Shown: positions 38,740 to 48,182 of the stretch, in pieces
How the letters are laid out: the number at the start of each line of letters is the position of its first letter
Position numbering within the stretch: the stretch's first letter is position 1
Assembly: GCF_003937825.1 (NCBI RefSeq)
Contig: NZ_RSFW01000013.1
Coordinates: forward strand, 248,001 to 312,000
Source: Mesobacillus subterraneus
GTDB lineage: Bacteria > Bacillota > Bacilli > Bacillales > Cytobacillaceae
DNA length: 64,000 nucleotides
Direction: 5' to 3'
The notes under the pieces: model-generated
Told to the model about the DNA's origin: nothing
The model's input: only the letters and a program-made list of their open reading frames with translations
The model's database searches: none
Made by a program: the position numbers and the translations under genes

Positions 38740-39612
38740 TTATTTTACAAACCCAAGCATCATTTCACGGATGATTTTGCTTGCTGTGTTTGCTGTCATT
38801 TCCGATGTATCGTAGATTGGTGCCACTTCGACCAAATCTGCGCCCACAACGTTCACTTCAGAATTGGCAATGGCGTGGATGGATGCCAGCAATTCTTTGG
38901 AAGTGATACCGCCAGCGTCGACTGTTCCTGTTCCTGGCGCGTGAGCTGGATCAAGGACATCGATATCGATCGTAACATAGACCGGTCGACCGGCAAGCTG
39001 TGGCAATACTTCCTTCAAAGGTTCAAGAACCTCGAACTTGGAGATGTGCATGCCCACCTCTTTCGCCCATTCAAACTCTTCTTTCATGCCGGAACGGATT
39101 CCGAAAGAGTAGACGTTTTTTGGTCCGATGTGTTCAGCAATCTTGCGGATTGGCGTTGAGTGGGAAAGCGGCTCACCCTCATAATGCTCGCGCAGGTCCG
39201 TATGCGCATCAAAATGGATGATGGCAAGGTCTTCGTACTTCTTGGCAAATGCCTTCATGACCGGCCATGAAACCAGGTGCTCTCCGCCCATTCCAAGCGG
39301 GAATTTCTCTTCAGCCAAAAGCTTGTCCACGTATTCCTCGATCAAATCAAGGCTTTTCTGGGCATTACCGAATGGCAGCGGGATGTCTCCAGCGTCAAAA
39401 TAGTTAAGGTCCGCCATCTCGCGGTCAAGATACGGGCTGTACTCTTCAAGACCAATAGAAACCTCGCGGATGCGGGTCGGGCCGAAGCGTGAACCCGGAC
39501 GGTAGCTGACAGTCCAGTCCATTGGCATGCCGTATAATACTGCTTTGCTTTCCTGATAGTTAGAATGGCTGCCGATAAATACATTTCCTGAATATGCTTC
39601 ATCAAATCGCAT
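38740..39612 (-). CDS. speB: Agmatinase
   Basis: SpeB hydrolyses agmatine to putrescine and urea. The 290-residue ureohydrolase begins MRFDEAYSGNVFIGS. Manganese ligands are in MGGEHLVSW, IIHFDAHTDLR and TIDIDVLDPAHAPGTG. The ATG at 39612 is six bases after GAGGTG, and the N-terminus matches B. subtilis SpeB. In B. subtilis speE-speB is one operon; here repeat A5 separates the two genes. Confidence 0.96.
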   Translation of the reverse strand: MRFDEAYSGNVFIGSHSNYQESKAVLYGMPMDWTVSYRPGSRFGPTRIREVSIGLEEYSPYLDREMADLNYFDAGDIPLPFGNAQKSLDLIEEYVDKLLAEEKFPLGMGGEHLVSWPVMKAFAKKYEDLAIIHFDAHTDLREHYEGEPLSHSTPIRKIAEHIGPKNVYSFGIRSGMKEEFEWAKEVGMHISKFEVLEPLKEVLPQLAGRPVYVTIDIDVLDPAHAPGTGTVDAGGITSKELLASIHAIANSEVNVVGADLVEVAPIYDTSEMTANTASKIIREMMLGFVK

Positions 39613-39668
39613 ATCAAGCACCTCTTTCATATGATTTTACACTGGCTGTGTTAACTTTGGCTGTTGTT

Positions 39669-39840
39669 TTTCGTTCCAGGCGGGACGTGGAGCCTCCTCG
39701 TCGCTTCGCTCCTGCGGGGTCTCCCCTGGTCCGTATATCCCGCAGGACATTGAATAGGCTTCTTCGAGTTCGCCCACGCACGATGAAAATGCGGCAGCAT
39801 TTTCGGAGGAGTCTTCGCGCCTTCCACTCCAATCAACAGG
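39669..39840 (+). repeat. Dispersed repeat family A, near-full copy A5
   Basis: It carries the hairpin GAAAATGC-GGCA-GCATTTTC, whose stem is conserved while the loop differs from A4. The left end is shortened (GTTCCAGGCGGGACGTGG). It occupies most of the speE-speB gap (39613-39935). Confidence 0.88.
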
Positions 39841-39880
39841 GGAAAAAACAATAGTATAAACTTAACACAGCCATTACATT

Positions 39881-39909
39881 AAAATGGCCCCCGGAATTAC
39901 CGGGAAGCC
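39881..39909 (-). terminator. Possible terminator after speE
   Basis: On the minus strand GGCTTCCCGG pairs with CCGGGGGCC around TAATT, followed by ATTTTAAT. The T run is poor. Confidence 0.6.
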
Positions 39910-39935
39910 GTATTGTATACTTCAGCTAGAATGAT

Positions 39936-40763
39936 TTATTTTACAAGGTCGCTTACGAATTTAGGCAATACGAAAGCCGCTTTGTGAAGCTCTTTTGTAT
40001 AGTACTTTGTTTCGATTTCGTGGAAACGGTCCTCGCTCACTTCAAGTGGATCATACTTCTTGGATCCAAGTGTGAACGCCCACATTCCGCTTGGGTATGT
40101 TGGGATGTTCGCTGTGTACAGTCGAGTGATTGGGAAGATTTCCCTTACGTCCTTCTGAACATTGCGGATCAGGTCCGCCTTGAACCATGGGTTGTCAGAC
40201 TGTGCAACGAAAATGCCGTCTTCCTTCAATGCCTTTGAGATTCCAGCGTAGAAGCCTTTTGTGAACAGGTTCACGGCCGGACCGACTGGCTCAGTGGAGT
40301 CAACCATGATGACATCATACTGGTTGTCGCTTTCCGCGATGTGCATGAAGCCGTCGCCAACCTGAACATCCACGCGAGGGTCGTCCAGTTTGCCTGCGAT
40401 TTCCGGAAGGTATTTCTTGGAGTACTCGATAACTTTTCCATCGATATCAACCAATGTCGCCTTTTTCACGCTTGGGTGCTTAAGGACTTCACGGATTACA
40501 CCGCCGTCACCGCCGCCCACAACCAAAACCTGCTCAGGATTTGGGTGAGTGAATAATGGGATGTGCGCAACCATCTCGTGGTAAACGAACTCATCCTTCA
40601 CAGAAGTCATGACCATGTCATCAAGAAGAAGCATATTGCCCCACTCTTCTGTTTCCACCATATCAAGCTTCTGGAACTCAGTCTGTTCTGTATGTAACGT
40701 CTTGTTCACTTTCATTGTGATACCAAAGTTTTCTGTCTGCTTTTCTGTAAACCAAAGACCCAT
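39936..40763 (-). CDS. speE: Spermidine synthase
   Basis: SpeE transfers an aminopropyl group from decarboxylated SAM to putrescine. The 275-residue protein has the [19 protein letters not shown] nucleotide motif and the [13 protein letters not shown] segment with the catalytic Asp. It works with speB downstream. An AAGGAAGG-type site precedes the ATG. Confidence 0.96.
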   Translation of the reverse strand: MGLWFTEKQTENFGITMKVNKTLHTEQTEFQKLDMVETEEWGNMLLLDDMVMTSVKDEFVYHEMVAHIPLFTHPNPEQVLVVGGGDGGVIREVLKHPSVKKATLVDIDGKVIEYSKKYLPEIAGKLDDPRVDVQVGDGFMHIAESDNQYDVIMVDSTEPVGPAVNLFTKGFYAGISKALKEDGIFVAQSDNPWFKADLIRNVQKDVREIFPITRLYTANIPTYPSGMWAFTLGSKKYDPLEVSEDRFHEIETKYYTKELHKAAFVLPKFVSDLVK

Positions 40764-40858
40764 TTTTTCTTCCTTCCTTTCGGCAAAAAAATTTCCGTTA
40801 TGATGCGGCGAATTTTTAGGTGATGATTAGCAAGGCATCCCTGTCCAAAACTTATATA

Positions 40859-41034
40859 TGTCCAGCTGCGGCTCCTAGCTAGGTTTCCTCCTCGAGAAGC
40901 TTCTTAGATCACTTGCGCAAAGCGTTAGCTTTAAGCAGCTCGAGTCACTTCGGTCAGTCCGATGAAGTCAAAGAACGACTTCACCTGCCGGCCCTCCAGT
41001 GCTTGTCGGAGCTGACCAGTCGCCTCCGCATTCC
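40859..41034 (-). repeat. Dispersed repeat family B, copy B3 with internal insertion
   Basis: A reverse-oriented copy. Its ends (TGTCCAGCTGCGG and a degenerate GCGCTTGC-type end) match family B, but about 55 bases are inserted at the CTAGC/CTCGAGTC junction. It lies in the divergent speE-PBP interval (40764-41310), which otherwise holds only copy A6. Confidence 0.75.
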
Positions 41035-41161
41035 TTTATTTTATACTTCCCCAACATCACAAATACAAACATCAGAAAAAGTATAGTTGAATCTAGCAAA
41101 AATGCAAGAAAAATTTCATTTCAATAGCTATTTCCATCTTGAATTACTAAGATAGATGTTT

Positions 41162-41203
41162 ATTTTCGTTCCAGGCGCTTCGCCTTCCACTACAATCAAC
41201 AGG
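41162..41203 (+). repeat. Dispersed repeat family A, ends-only copy A6
   Basis: GTTCCAGGCGCTTCG is joined directly to CCTTCCACTACAATCAAC. The whole interior is gone, and the junction sits at a shared CTTCGC, so a microhomology deletion is likely. Confidence 0.8.
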
Positions 41204-41310
41204 TTTTTTAATGTTTTACAAAAATAATCTCTTTCTATCTGAATCTATGTTTAGAATTCGCTGTTTTTTTTCATACTGATACTATCTATATTTTTGAGGG
41301 GGAAAGCAGC

Positions 41311-43374
41311 ATGGAGCTGATGACTGACCAGCGTTTTCGCAAGACAATCAAATATTTGCGGGCATTGCTCTTTTTTGGGCTTGCGGGCCTGGCGCTGGCA
41401 ACTGTCCTCTACTTTTCCCTGATTGGGTACGCGAAGCTTCAGGGACCGCCGCCGCTGGCTGTGCCGCAATCGACGCTTTACCTTTCGGATGATGGCACGG
41501 TGATCGGCGAGAGCCATTCCGGCCAGAAGCGGTACTGGGTGGCCCTTAAGGATGTTTCTCCCCATTTGATTAACGCAACTATTTCTATAGAAGATAAAAG
41601 CTTCTTCGCACACAATGGGTTCGATTATAAGCGGATTGCCGGTGCTGCGCTTGCTGACCTGAAGGCGATGGCCAAGGTCCAGGGCGCGAGCACGATTACC
41701 CAGCAATATGCTCGTAATCTTTATCTCGAACACGATAAGACGTGGAAGCGCAAAGCGACTGAAGCGATGTATACACTGCGTCTTGAAATGAATTATACGA
41801 AGGACGAGATTCTCGAGGGCTATCTCAATACAATTTATTATGGCAATGGCGCCTACGGAGTCCAGGCGGCCAGCCGTTATTATTTTGGCAAGGACGCGAA
41901 GGATTTATCCCTGGCGGAAGCTTCCATGCTTGCCGGAATTCCGAAGGGGCCGAATATATACTCTCCGTTCGCTTCTTTTGAAAAAGCAAAGCAGCGCCAG
42001 CAAACCGTCCTCTATACGATGAAGGTCAACGGGTACATTACTGACGTTTCCGCCAAAAAAGCGCAAAGCGAGAAGCTGGAGCTGGTCGGAAAGCACCAGC
42101 ATGACAGGCTTGGCACAGCTCCCTACTTCCAGGATGCTGTCCGCAATGCCCTTAAGAATTCTCTGAACTTTGATGACAGGACGATTTCACTGGGAGGTTT
42201 GAGGGTCTACACGACTTTGAATCTCGAGCAGCAGGAAATCGCCGAGGCTTCCATCGATAAAATGGTTTCCGAGGACTCGGACATCCAGGCCGGATTTGTG
42301 GCGATGAACCCGAAGAATGGTCATGTCCAGGCACTCGTTGGCGGAAGGAATTATGAGGAAAGCCCGTTCAACCGTGCTGTCCAGGCGGTCCGCCAGCCAG
42401 GTTCGACCATGAAGCCGATCCTGTATTATGCTGCGCTCGAAAATGGCTTCACTCCATCGACGACGATGAAGAGCCAGCTGACGACGTTCATGTTCGATGA
42501 TGGCCGCTCTGAGTATACACCGCATAATTTCAACAATAAATATGCGGAAGACGATATTACGATGGCACAGGCCCTGGCTCTATCCGATAATGTGTATGCC
42601 GTGAAAACGCACCTGTTCCTTGGTGAGGATACTCTGATTGAGACGGCAAAACGCTTTGGGATCAAGTCGGATTTGTCGAACGTCCCCTCTCTGGCACTTG
42701 GAACGTCTGGCGTCAGGGTCATCGAGATGGCCAATGCCTACAGTATTTTGGCCAATGGCGGCAAAGAAGTCGATCCTGTCCTGATCAAAAAAGTGGAAAA
42801 TCATAAAGGCGAGGTCATTTACGAATACAAAGGTGAAGAAAAAGAAGTCTTGAAGCCGGAACTTGCGTCTGTCATGACCCATATGCTGACCGGAATTTTC
42901 GATAATAAGCTGAACGGATACTCGTCAGTGACGGGAAGCACGCTGATCAAGAAGATGACCCGACCTTATGCTGCCAAGTCAGGGACAACCGAAACGGACA
43001 GCTGGATGGTCGGCTATACGCCTCAGCTCGTATCCGCCGTATGGACTGGGTATGACAAAGGCAAGCCAATTGAGCTGACGGTTGAAAAATCTTATGCGAA
43101 GAACATCTGGCTTGAATTCATGGAAAAAGCCCTCGATGACGAGCCGGCGAAAAAGTTCAAAGCGGCAAAAGGCACTGTTTCCGTTTTGGTCGACCCTTCA
43201 AACGGCAAACTAGCTTCCGAAGGCTGCCCTGTTACACGGGAAACTTTATTCGTTGCAGGAACGGAACCTGCTGAGTATTGTACCGACCACCTGGACCATG
43301 AGGAACATAAAGAGGAAAAAGCGGAAAAGAAAAAAGAGAAGAAACCTTGGTATAAACGACTTTTCGGCAGATAA
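41311..43374 (+). CDS. pbpG: Class A penicillin-binding protein (PbpG/PBP2d type)
   Basis: A bifunctional peptidoglycan synthase of 687 residues. One N-terminal membrane anchor (ALLFFGLAGLALATVLYFS) precedes the GT51 glycosyltransferase domain with Glu94 in ISIEDKSFFAHNGFD and GASTITQQYARNLYLEHDK. The transpeptidase domain has Ser365 in QPGSTMKP, the SDN motif in ALSDNVYAV and KSGTTETDS. The tail is basic (KKKEKKPWYKRLFGR). By position it matches B. subtilis ywhE/pbpG, a forespore enzyme; spore-specific expression here is inferred. Confidence 0.93.
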   Translation: MELMTDQRFRKTIKYLRALLFFGLAGLALATVLYFSLIGYAKLQGPPPLAVPQSTLYLSDDGTVIGESHSGQKRYWVALKDVSPHLINATISIEDKSFFAHNGFDYKRIAGAALADLKAMAKVQGASTITQQYARNLYLEHDKTWKRKATEAMYTLRLEMNYTKDEILEGYLNTIYYGNGAYGVQAASRYYFGKDAKDLSLAEASMLAGIPKGPNIYSPFASFEKAKQRQQTVLYTMKVNGYITDVSAKKAQSEKLELVGKHQHDRLGTAPYFQDAVRNALKNSLNFDDRTISLGGLRVYTTLNLEQQEIAEASIDKMVSEDSDIQAGFVAMNPKNGHVQALVGGRNYEESPFNRAVQAVRQPGSTMKPILYYAALENGFTPSTTMKSQLTTFMFDDGRSEYTPHNFNNKYAEDDITMAQALALSDNVYAVKTHLFLGEDTLIETAKRFGIKSDLSNVPSLALGTSGVRVIEMANAYSILANGGKEVDPVLIKKVENHKGEVIYEYKGEEKEVLKPELASVMTHMLTGIFDNKLNGYSSVTGSTLIKKMTRPYAAKSGTTETDSWMVGYTPQLVSAVWTGYDKGKPIELTVEKSYAKNIWLEFMEKALDDEPAKKFKAAKGTVSVLVDPSNGKLASEGCPVTRETLFVAGTEPAEYCTDHLDHEEHKEEKAEKKKEKKPWYKRLFGR

Positions 43375-43429
43375 GACCTGCCTAGTAGCATAGCTTGTCA
43401 ACGACAATTATCTCACGATAGTAAAAAGA

Positions 43430-43462
43430 AAAACCCCGGAAGCAAGCCTCCGGGGTTTTTTC
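43430..43462 (+). terminator. Terminator after pbpG
   Basis: AAACCCCGGA pairs with TCCGGGGTTT around an eight-base loop, followed by T's. Confidence 0.88.
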
Positions 43463-43596
43463 TCGTCCTAGCATAAAATGTGTTTTACGCTGTTATCAGT
43501 TTACTTTTTTTATTCAAAGTGAGCAAGCCAGATATTGTCACCCGAAAAAAATGTCACAATTTAGACAAATTATAGGGATTATTATCCAGACGCAAA

Positions 43597-44109
43597 TCAC
43601 TCCGCAGAAAGGTCTTTTTTCAGCTTGTCTTCAGATCTTTCCCACATTCCTGCATCATGGTTTTTCAGGTAATCTGCCAGGATTCCCTTTGATTTTTCAT
43701 CCATATGGTCGACAATGATGTGGCGCTTGATGGACTTATCAAGGCGATTGACATGCTCTGGAAGCGACTTATAGCCTCGGCGGATTTCACGGTTCACGGT
43801 CATTTCGCATGCTGTCACCCCTGCATAATACGGCCCCTCTTCCTTCCGGTCGATCGTCACCCAGACCACCCAGTAAGGTTTTGCATCCGGTACTTCATTG
43901 CGGTCAGGCAGGAACTTGATCCCTTTTTCGACCACGCTGCGTGCATGCATGGCACCGACATCAACAGAAGCCCCTCCTGCGTCGACGTCAATGATCACCG
44001 GTGATACATTGTCGAGTGTCAGAACTCCTTTGCCAAAGCCCTTATGCCCATCCATAGGGTCATTTTTTATAATATTAAATCCTATATTATTGCCCTTTTT
44101 CTCTTCCAT
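43597..44109 (-). CDS. ywhD: YwhD family protein
   Basis: A 170-residue cytoplasmic protein, MEEKKGNNIGFNIIKNDPMD and on, matching YwhD in length and position. The function is unknown and I see no catalytic motif. AAAGGAGG precedes the ATG. It starts 15 bases after the protease gene, so the pair is one transcript. Confidence 0.85.
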   Translation of the reverse strand: MEEKKGNNIGFNIIKNDPMDGHKGFGKGVLTLDNVSPVIIDVDAGGASVDVGAMHARSVVEKGIKFLPDRNEVPDAKPYWVVWVTIDRKEEGPYYAGVTACEMTVNREIRRGYKSLPEHVNRLDKSIKRHIIVDHMDEKSKGILADYLKNHDAGMWERSEDKLKKDLSAE

Positions 44110-44124
44110 GGAAAATTGCCTCCT

Positions 44125-44763
44125 TTAGAAAAATAAATTGTATATTCCATCGGTCACAGCCGGGATCAGATGTCTGAAAATCGGGCCGATTGTATATTGG
44201 TCAAGCGGTGTGATCACCAGTATCAAGAAGATGATCGAACCATAAGCCTCATACTGGGTCATTTTTGCCCTGATGTTTGCCGGCGCCAGGTCCTCGATGA
44301 TACGGTAGCCGTCAAGCGGCGGAAATGGCAGCAGGTTGAAAACGAACAGCATGGCGTTCAGCCCAATGAAGATATTGAGGAATTCCAGGAAAAAATCTGG
44401 AACCCCAGGGGCAAGTCCAATTGCGACGAATATGTACCAGATCGCGAATGCCAGGAAGACGAGGATCAGATTGCTGACAGGCCCGGCAACAGACACAAGT
44501 ACTCCGGCAAGTTTCGGATTTTTGAACATGAAGCGATTGACAGGAACCGGTCTTGCCCAGCCGAAACCTGCAATGAAAATCAAAATGGTACCAAGCGGAT
44601 CAAGATGCTTGATCGGATTCAGCGTCAACCGCCCCTGCCGCTGTGCCGTCGGGTCGCCAAACTTATACGCCATCCAGGCATGCGCGAACTCATGGACTGC
44701 AAACGCAATCATCAGTGCTGCCGCCACGTACGGGATTTGTTCTAATGAATAGGGTAAGCTCAC
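44125..44763 (-). CDS. ywhC: Site-2 protease family protein YwhC (M50)
   Basis: A 212-residue intramembrane metalloprotease-like protein with about five helices. The zinc motif HExxH is AVHEFAHAWMAYKFG, and the third ligand is the Asp of NLLPFPPLDGYRI. Members of this short branch lack PDZ domains, and their targets are unknown. It is coupled with ywhD. Confidence 0.92.
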   Translation of the reverse strand: MSLPYSLEQIPYVAAALMIAFAVHEFAHAWMAYKFGDPTAQRQGRLTLNPIKHLDPLGTILIFIAGFGWARPVPVNRFMFKNPKLAGVLVSVAGPVSNLILVFLAFAIWYIFVAIGLAPGVPDFFLEFLNIFIGLNAMLFVFNLLPFPPLDGYRIIEDLAPANIRAKMTQYEAYGSIIFLILVITPLDQYTIGPIFRHLIPAVTDGIYNLFF

Positions 44764-44916
44764 ATTCCATTCCCCTTTATTTTTCTTTTCCTTAAAGTAT
44801 AACTTATTCTCACATGAATGTGAAAAAGGGAATCTGCCACCAGACTTGCGAATTTTAGCGAATTATGAAAAACTCAATTTAGTTGTACATATTAGACATT
44901 CAAGGAGGCAAAACAC

Positions 44917-45102
44917 ATGCCATACGTAACGGTAAAAATGCTGGAAGGCCGCTCTGAAGACCAAAAGAAAGCCCTGGTTGAAAAAGTAACTGACGCAGTC
45001 AGCGAAACCACTGGCGCGCCAAAAGAAAAAATCGTTGTGTTCATCGAAGAAATGACGAAAAACCACTACGCTGTAGCAGGCAAGCGGTTGAGTGATGAAT
45101 AG
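44917..45102 (+). CDS. ywhB: 4-oxalocrotonate tautomerase family protein YwhB
   Basis: A 61-residue tautomerase, MPYVTVKMLEGRSEDQ and on. Removal of Met exposes the catalytic Pro1. A basic residue Arg follows at the expected place in the helix. The natural substrate in Bacillaceae is unknown. AAGGAGG precedes the ATG. It is divergent from ywhC and followed by a terminator and the 52-bp repeat array. Confidence 0.92.
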   Translation: MPYVTVKMLEGRSEDQKKALVEKVTDAVSETTGAPKEKIVVFIEEMTKNHYAVAGKRLSDE

Positions 45103-45111
45103 GATGAACAT

Positions 45112-45141
45112 GAAGCTCAGAGAAATCTGGGCTTTCTCTTT
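45112..45141 (+). terminator. Terminator after ywhB
   Basis: AAGCTCAGA pairs with TCTGGGCTT around GAAA, followed by TCTCTTTT. Confidence 0.7.
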
Positions 45142-45502
45142 TATGTGACGATCATTCTCTTGCCAAACCATTTATCCGCACATTTTCCGCTTTTATGTGG
45201 CGATCATCCCCTTCCCAAGCCATTTATCCGCACTTTATCATCTTTTATGTGGCGATCATCCTCTTCCCAAACCATTTATCCGCACATTAACCGCTTTTAT
45301 GTGACAATCATTCCCTTGCCAAGCCATTTATCCGCACATTATCATCTTTTATGTGGCGATCATCCTCTTCCCAAACCATTTATCCGCACATTATCATCCT
45401 TTATGTGACCATCATTCTCTTGCCGAGCCATTTATCCGCACATTATCATCTTTTATGTGGCGATCATTCTCTTCCCAAGCCATTTATCCGCATATTATCA
45501 AT
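45139..45502. repeat. 52-bp tandem repeat array (family D)
   Basis: Seven units start with TTTTATGTG or CTTTATGTG at 45139, 45191, 45243, 45295, 45347, 45399 and 45451, exactly 52 bp apart. Each carries GTGGCGATCAT (or a variant), a CTCTTCCCAA block and CATTTATCCGCACATTATC. The array fills most of the convergent ywhB-ywgA gap (45103-45630). Long reading frames across it are open only because the units lack stops in one frame; no gene is indicated. Confidence 0.93.
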
Positions 45503-45570
45503 GTTTGTACAGTTAGGCTAACCCTCTTTTTAAACTAGTTATGGCCAAATAAGTAATCCAATTTACACAA

Positions 45571-45614
45571 CAAAAAACCGAGCACAAAACCCCAGAAAGG
45601 TTCTGTACTCGGCT
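45571..45614 (-). terminator. Terminator after ywgA
   Basis: On the minus strand CCGAGTACAGAACC pairs with GGTTTTGTGCTCGG, followed by T6. Confidence 0.82.
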
Positions 45615-45630
45615 CATATTCCATTTCACG

Positions 45631-46143
45631 CTACGCAAATTGCCTGGACTTAGTTTTCAGGCTGGCGATATAGGCGTAGGCTTCGTCGATTTCTTCGTCG
45701 GTGTATTTCTGGCTTTTCTTCACGGTCTGGATTTTTTCCCGGACCTCGGCTTCTGGCAAGTTATCAAAATACAAAACAGTTGAAACAAGTTCAAGGAATC
45801 TTGCATTCTGTTCGTTGATGTCTGTCAGGCAGTCTCCGAGGCATGGCATCTCGATGCTGGTTTCACCGAGGAATTCCTGGCCTGCTTCGGTCAGGGTGTA
45901 GCGGTATTGGTAGTAGCCACCTTTCTTTTCTTTCACTTCGTCCAAAAAGCCCATGTTGCAAAGCTCTTCTACCCGCAATGTCAGTTCTTCGGAGTATGGT
46001 CCGTAAAAATGGAACTGGAATCGCTCCTGGAACGGGAATTCCATCTTTTTGGCGATATAGATCATTTTCTGAAGCTTTTTCCTGCCGATGACCTCTCCAG
46101 AAACCGAAATGGCATGTATGATTTTAGCGTGGTCTTTTAACAA
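45631..46143 (-). CDS. ywgA: YwgA family protein
   Basis: A 170-residue protein, starting with a TTG read as MLKDHAKIIHAISVSGEVIG, with AGGAG ten bases upstream; the N-terminus agrees with B. subtilis YwgA. The pattern GRKKLQKMIYIAKKMEFPF, then FHFYGPYSEEL, suggests a winged-helix-like fold also seen in phage-type SocA/YwgA proteins. The function is unknown. It lies 18 bases after ywfO. Confidence 0.85.
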   Translation of the reverse strand: MLKDHAKIIHAISVSGEVIGRKKLQKMIYIAKKMEFPFQERFQFHFYGPYSEELTLRVEELCNMGFLDEVKEKKGGYYQYRYTLTEAGQEFLGETSIEMPCLGDCLTDINEQNARFLELVSTVLYFDNLPEAEVREKIQTVKKSQKYTDEEIDEAYAYIASLKTKSRQFA

Positions 46144-46161
46144 AACGCGTCAACTCCTGTA

Positions 46162-47478
46162 TCAAATGGTCCCATTGTCTAAGTTCAGCTCAAGAATCTG
46201 TGCAATCTGCTCGATTTCCGGACGTGCTTTTTCTTTTTCCAGGAAGTCGGCAGGATAGTAAAGTTTATGGTCTGTCCGCCTTTTGCCCGAAATGGCATCG
46301 ACAATCTCAGACTCGCGCGACAGCTCGCGGATTTCCCCGTTTTTCTTCAGCAAATGAATTGGAAGGCGTTCTTCCTCCTCGCCGGGACGGTAAAAATCAT
46401 AAGGAAGGTCTGATGATGAATCGACAACCAGGTAATATTCAGGCTCGAGCCCAGCCTGTTCAAATAAAACGGAAAGCTTGGCCAGCTTCTTGTATTCCTT
46501 GGCAGGATCGAACTCAACATATTTGAATAGATTGCGGTTATTGAAGCGGGTGCACAAATCGCTCAGGATCTGGTCCTCCTCCTCTTCCCAGATCTGGAAA
46601 TAGTAGAGGAACACGGCTTCGTCCAATTTTAAATAGTCTTGCAGTGTCATGCGATCCTCAAATATTGAGTAAAAATGATGCGGTTTATGTTTGAAGGTGT
46701 AATTTTGCTCATGAAGATGTTTGGCACGGTGCAGGATTTTCGTCAGGATGACCTCGGCACTCCTTGTGACCGGGTGGAAATAAACCTGCCAGTACATCTG
46801 GTAGCGGCTCATTATGTAGTCCTCGACAGCATGCATTCCGCTTTGCTTGATCACGACTTGATCCTCGCGCGGGCGCATCACACGCAAAATCCGTTCCATA
46901 TCAAAATGTCCGTAGCTGACTCCTGTGAAGTAGGCATCCCTTTGGAGGTAGTCCATCCTGTCAGCGTCGATCTGGCTCGAAATCAGGCTGATGACAAGCT
47001 TGTTTTCATACGTTTTTTCAATGACCTCTGCGACCTTTTTCGGGAAATCCGGCGCCACTCTGGATAAAACCTGATTCACCTCGGTGTCCCCAAGAATGAT
47101 CTCTCTCGTAAAATCCTCATGGTCCAGGTCGAATACCTTCTCGAACGAGTGCGAGAACGGCCCGTGGCCAAGGTCATGAAGCAGGGCTGCGCATAAAGAC
47201 AGCAGGCGTTCCCCTTCATTCCATTCGGGGCGGGATGCAAACGCGTTGTCAACAATCCGGCGCGTAATTTCATAGACACCCAGCGAATGGTTGAAACGGC
47301 TGTGTTCAGCTCCGTGGAAGGTCAGGTACGTGGTGCCGAGCTGCTTGATCCTTCTCAGGCGCTGGAACTCCTTCGTCCCGATCAAATCCCAGATGACCCG
47401 GTCACGGACATGGACATACCGGTGTACTGGATCTTTGAAAACTTTTTCTTCAAGTAACTTTTCTTCCGAATATCCCAT
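46162..47478 (-). CDS. ywfO: HD-domain protein YwfO (dNTP triphosphohydrolase-like)
   Basis: A 438-residue HD phosphohydrolase. The metal motif is split as HSLGVYEIT..., LLHDLGHGPFSHSFE and later QIDADRMDYLQRDAYF. Close relatives hydrolyse dNTPs or act on nucleotides, and their in vivo role is unclear. It heads the ywfO-ywgA transcript. GAAGGAG precedes the ATG. Confidence 0.9.
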   Translation of the reverse strand: MGYSEEKLLEEKVFKDPVHRYVHVRDRVIWDLIGTKEFQRLRRIKQLGTTYLTFHGAEHSRFNHSLGVYEITRRIVDNAFASRPEWNEGERLLSLCAALLHDLGHGPFSHSFEKVFDLDHEDFTREIILGDTEVNQVLSRVAPDFPKKVAEVIEKTYENKLVISLISSQIDADRMDYLQRDAYFTGVSYGHFDMERILRVMRPREDQVVIKQSGMHAVEDYIMSRYQMYWQVYFHPVTRSAEVILTKILHRAKHLHEQNYTFKHKPHHFYSIFEDRMTLQDYLKLDEAVFLYYFQIWEEEEDQILSDLCTRFNNRNLFKYVEFDPAKEYKKLAKLSVLFEQAGLEPEYYLVVDSSSDLPYDFYRPGEEEERLPIHLLKKNGEIRELSRESEIVDAISGKRRTDHKLYYPADFLEKEKARPEIEQIAQILELNLDNGTI

Positions 47479-47651
47479 CGTTCTCCTTCTTCCTCAGTTA
47501 GCTTGTTTTTATTATAGCCTGTTTCGTTCGTCAAATCATCTCGATTTTCTGCAAATTTTTACAAAAATTGCAAAGTCCATGCCGATGATTTCTCTATTCC
47601 CTTTCATTCCAACCTTCACGCGTCTATAAACTAGTTTGCAAGTTTAACGCG

Positions 47652-47690
47652 GAAAAAAAATCACCTCTAAACGATGGTTTAAAGGTGATC
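47652..47690 (-). terminator. Terminator after the DUF1450 gene
   Basis: On the minus strand ATCACCTTTAAAC pairs with GTTTAGAGGTGAT, followed by T8. Confidence 0.88.
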
Positions 47691-47719
47691 GGTATGATTT
47701 TTTTATAAAAACCTGAAGT

Positions 47720-47941
47720 CTACTTCAGTTTCTTCTGGACTTTTTCCATTAGTTCTTCTTCAGTCAGAGCAGCGACGGGCCGGTTATTGACGAATGCAAA
47801 TGTCTTCTTTCTGCCTGGTCCGCAATATGACTGGCAGCCGATGTCGACAGTCGCATCAGGATCCAGCTGCTTCAGCTTTGGAATCAATGTTTTAAGGTTT
47901 ACGGCCTGACAATCGTCGCAAACACGGAATTCGTTTGCCAT
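47720..47941 (-). CDS. DUF1450 (YuzB-like) small protein
   Basis: A 73-residue protein with a thioredoxin-like ferredoxin pattern: VCDDCQAVN and [18 protein letters not shown]. Four Cys in two pairs suggest a redox or Fe-S role, as in the YuzB family, but the function is unknown. The ATG at 47941 is nine bases after AAAGGG; a TTG at 47950 abuts that site. Confidence 0.85.
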   Translation of the reverse strand: MANEFRVCDDCQAVNLKTLIPKLKQLDPDATVDIGCQSYCGPGRKKTFAFVNNRPVAALTEEELMEKVQKKLK

Positions 47942-48182
47942 TTGGGACAACCCTTTCTATATCAACTAGTTCAGTTTTAGACTAAAGCGTATTTTACCTC
48001 TTATTTTAAATGAATGCAAGCTGCCGGTCAGGTCGTTTTGCTTATCTATCTTTATGAAAAACACGTATTCACGCGAAAAATCTACTATCCTTGCAATTTG
48101 CGATGTATAAGGTTTCCAATTTCAGGACATGATTGAAATAGGAGTTTCAAATAGTTAACCAAGATTAAGGGAGTTGAAGAAC

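Noticed and set aside
45139-45502. CRISPR array
   Set aside because: The 52-bp units repeat over their whole length with no unique spacers, and no cas genes are present.
45145-45538. Plus-strand reading frames with repeated peptide across the 52-bp array
   Set aside because: They arise only because the repeat lacks stops; 52 is not a multiple of three, so the peptide repeats every three units. No ribosome site is present.
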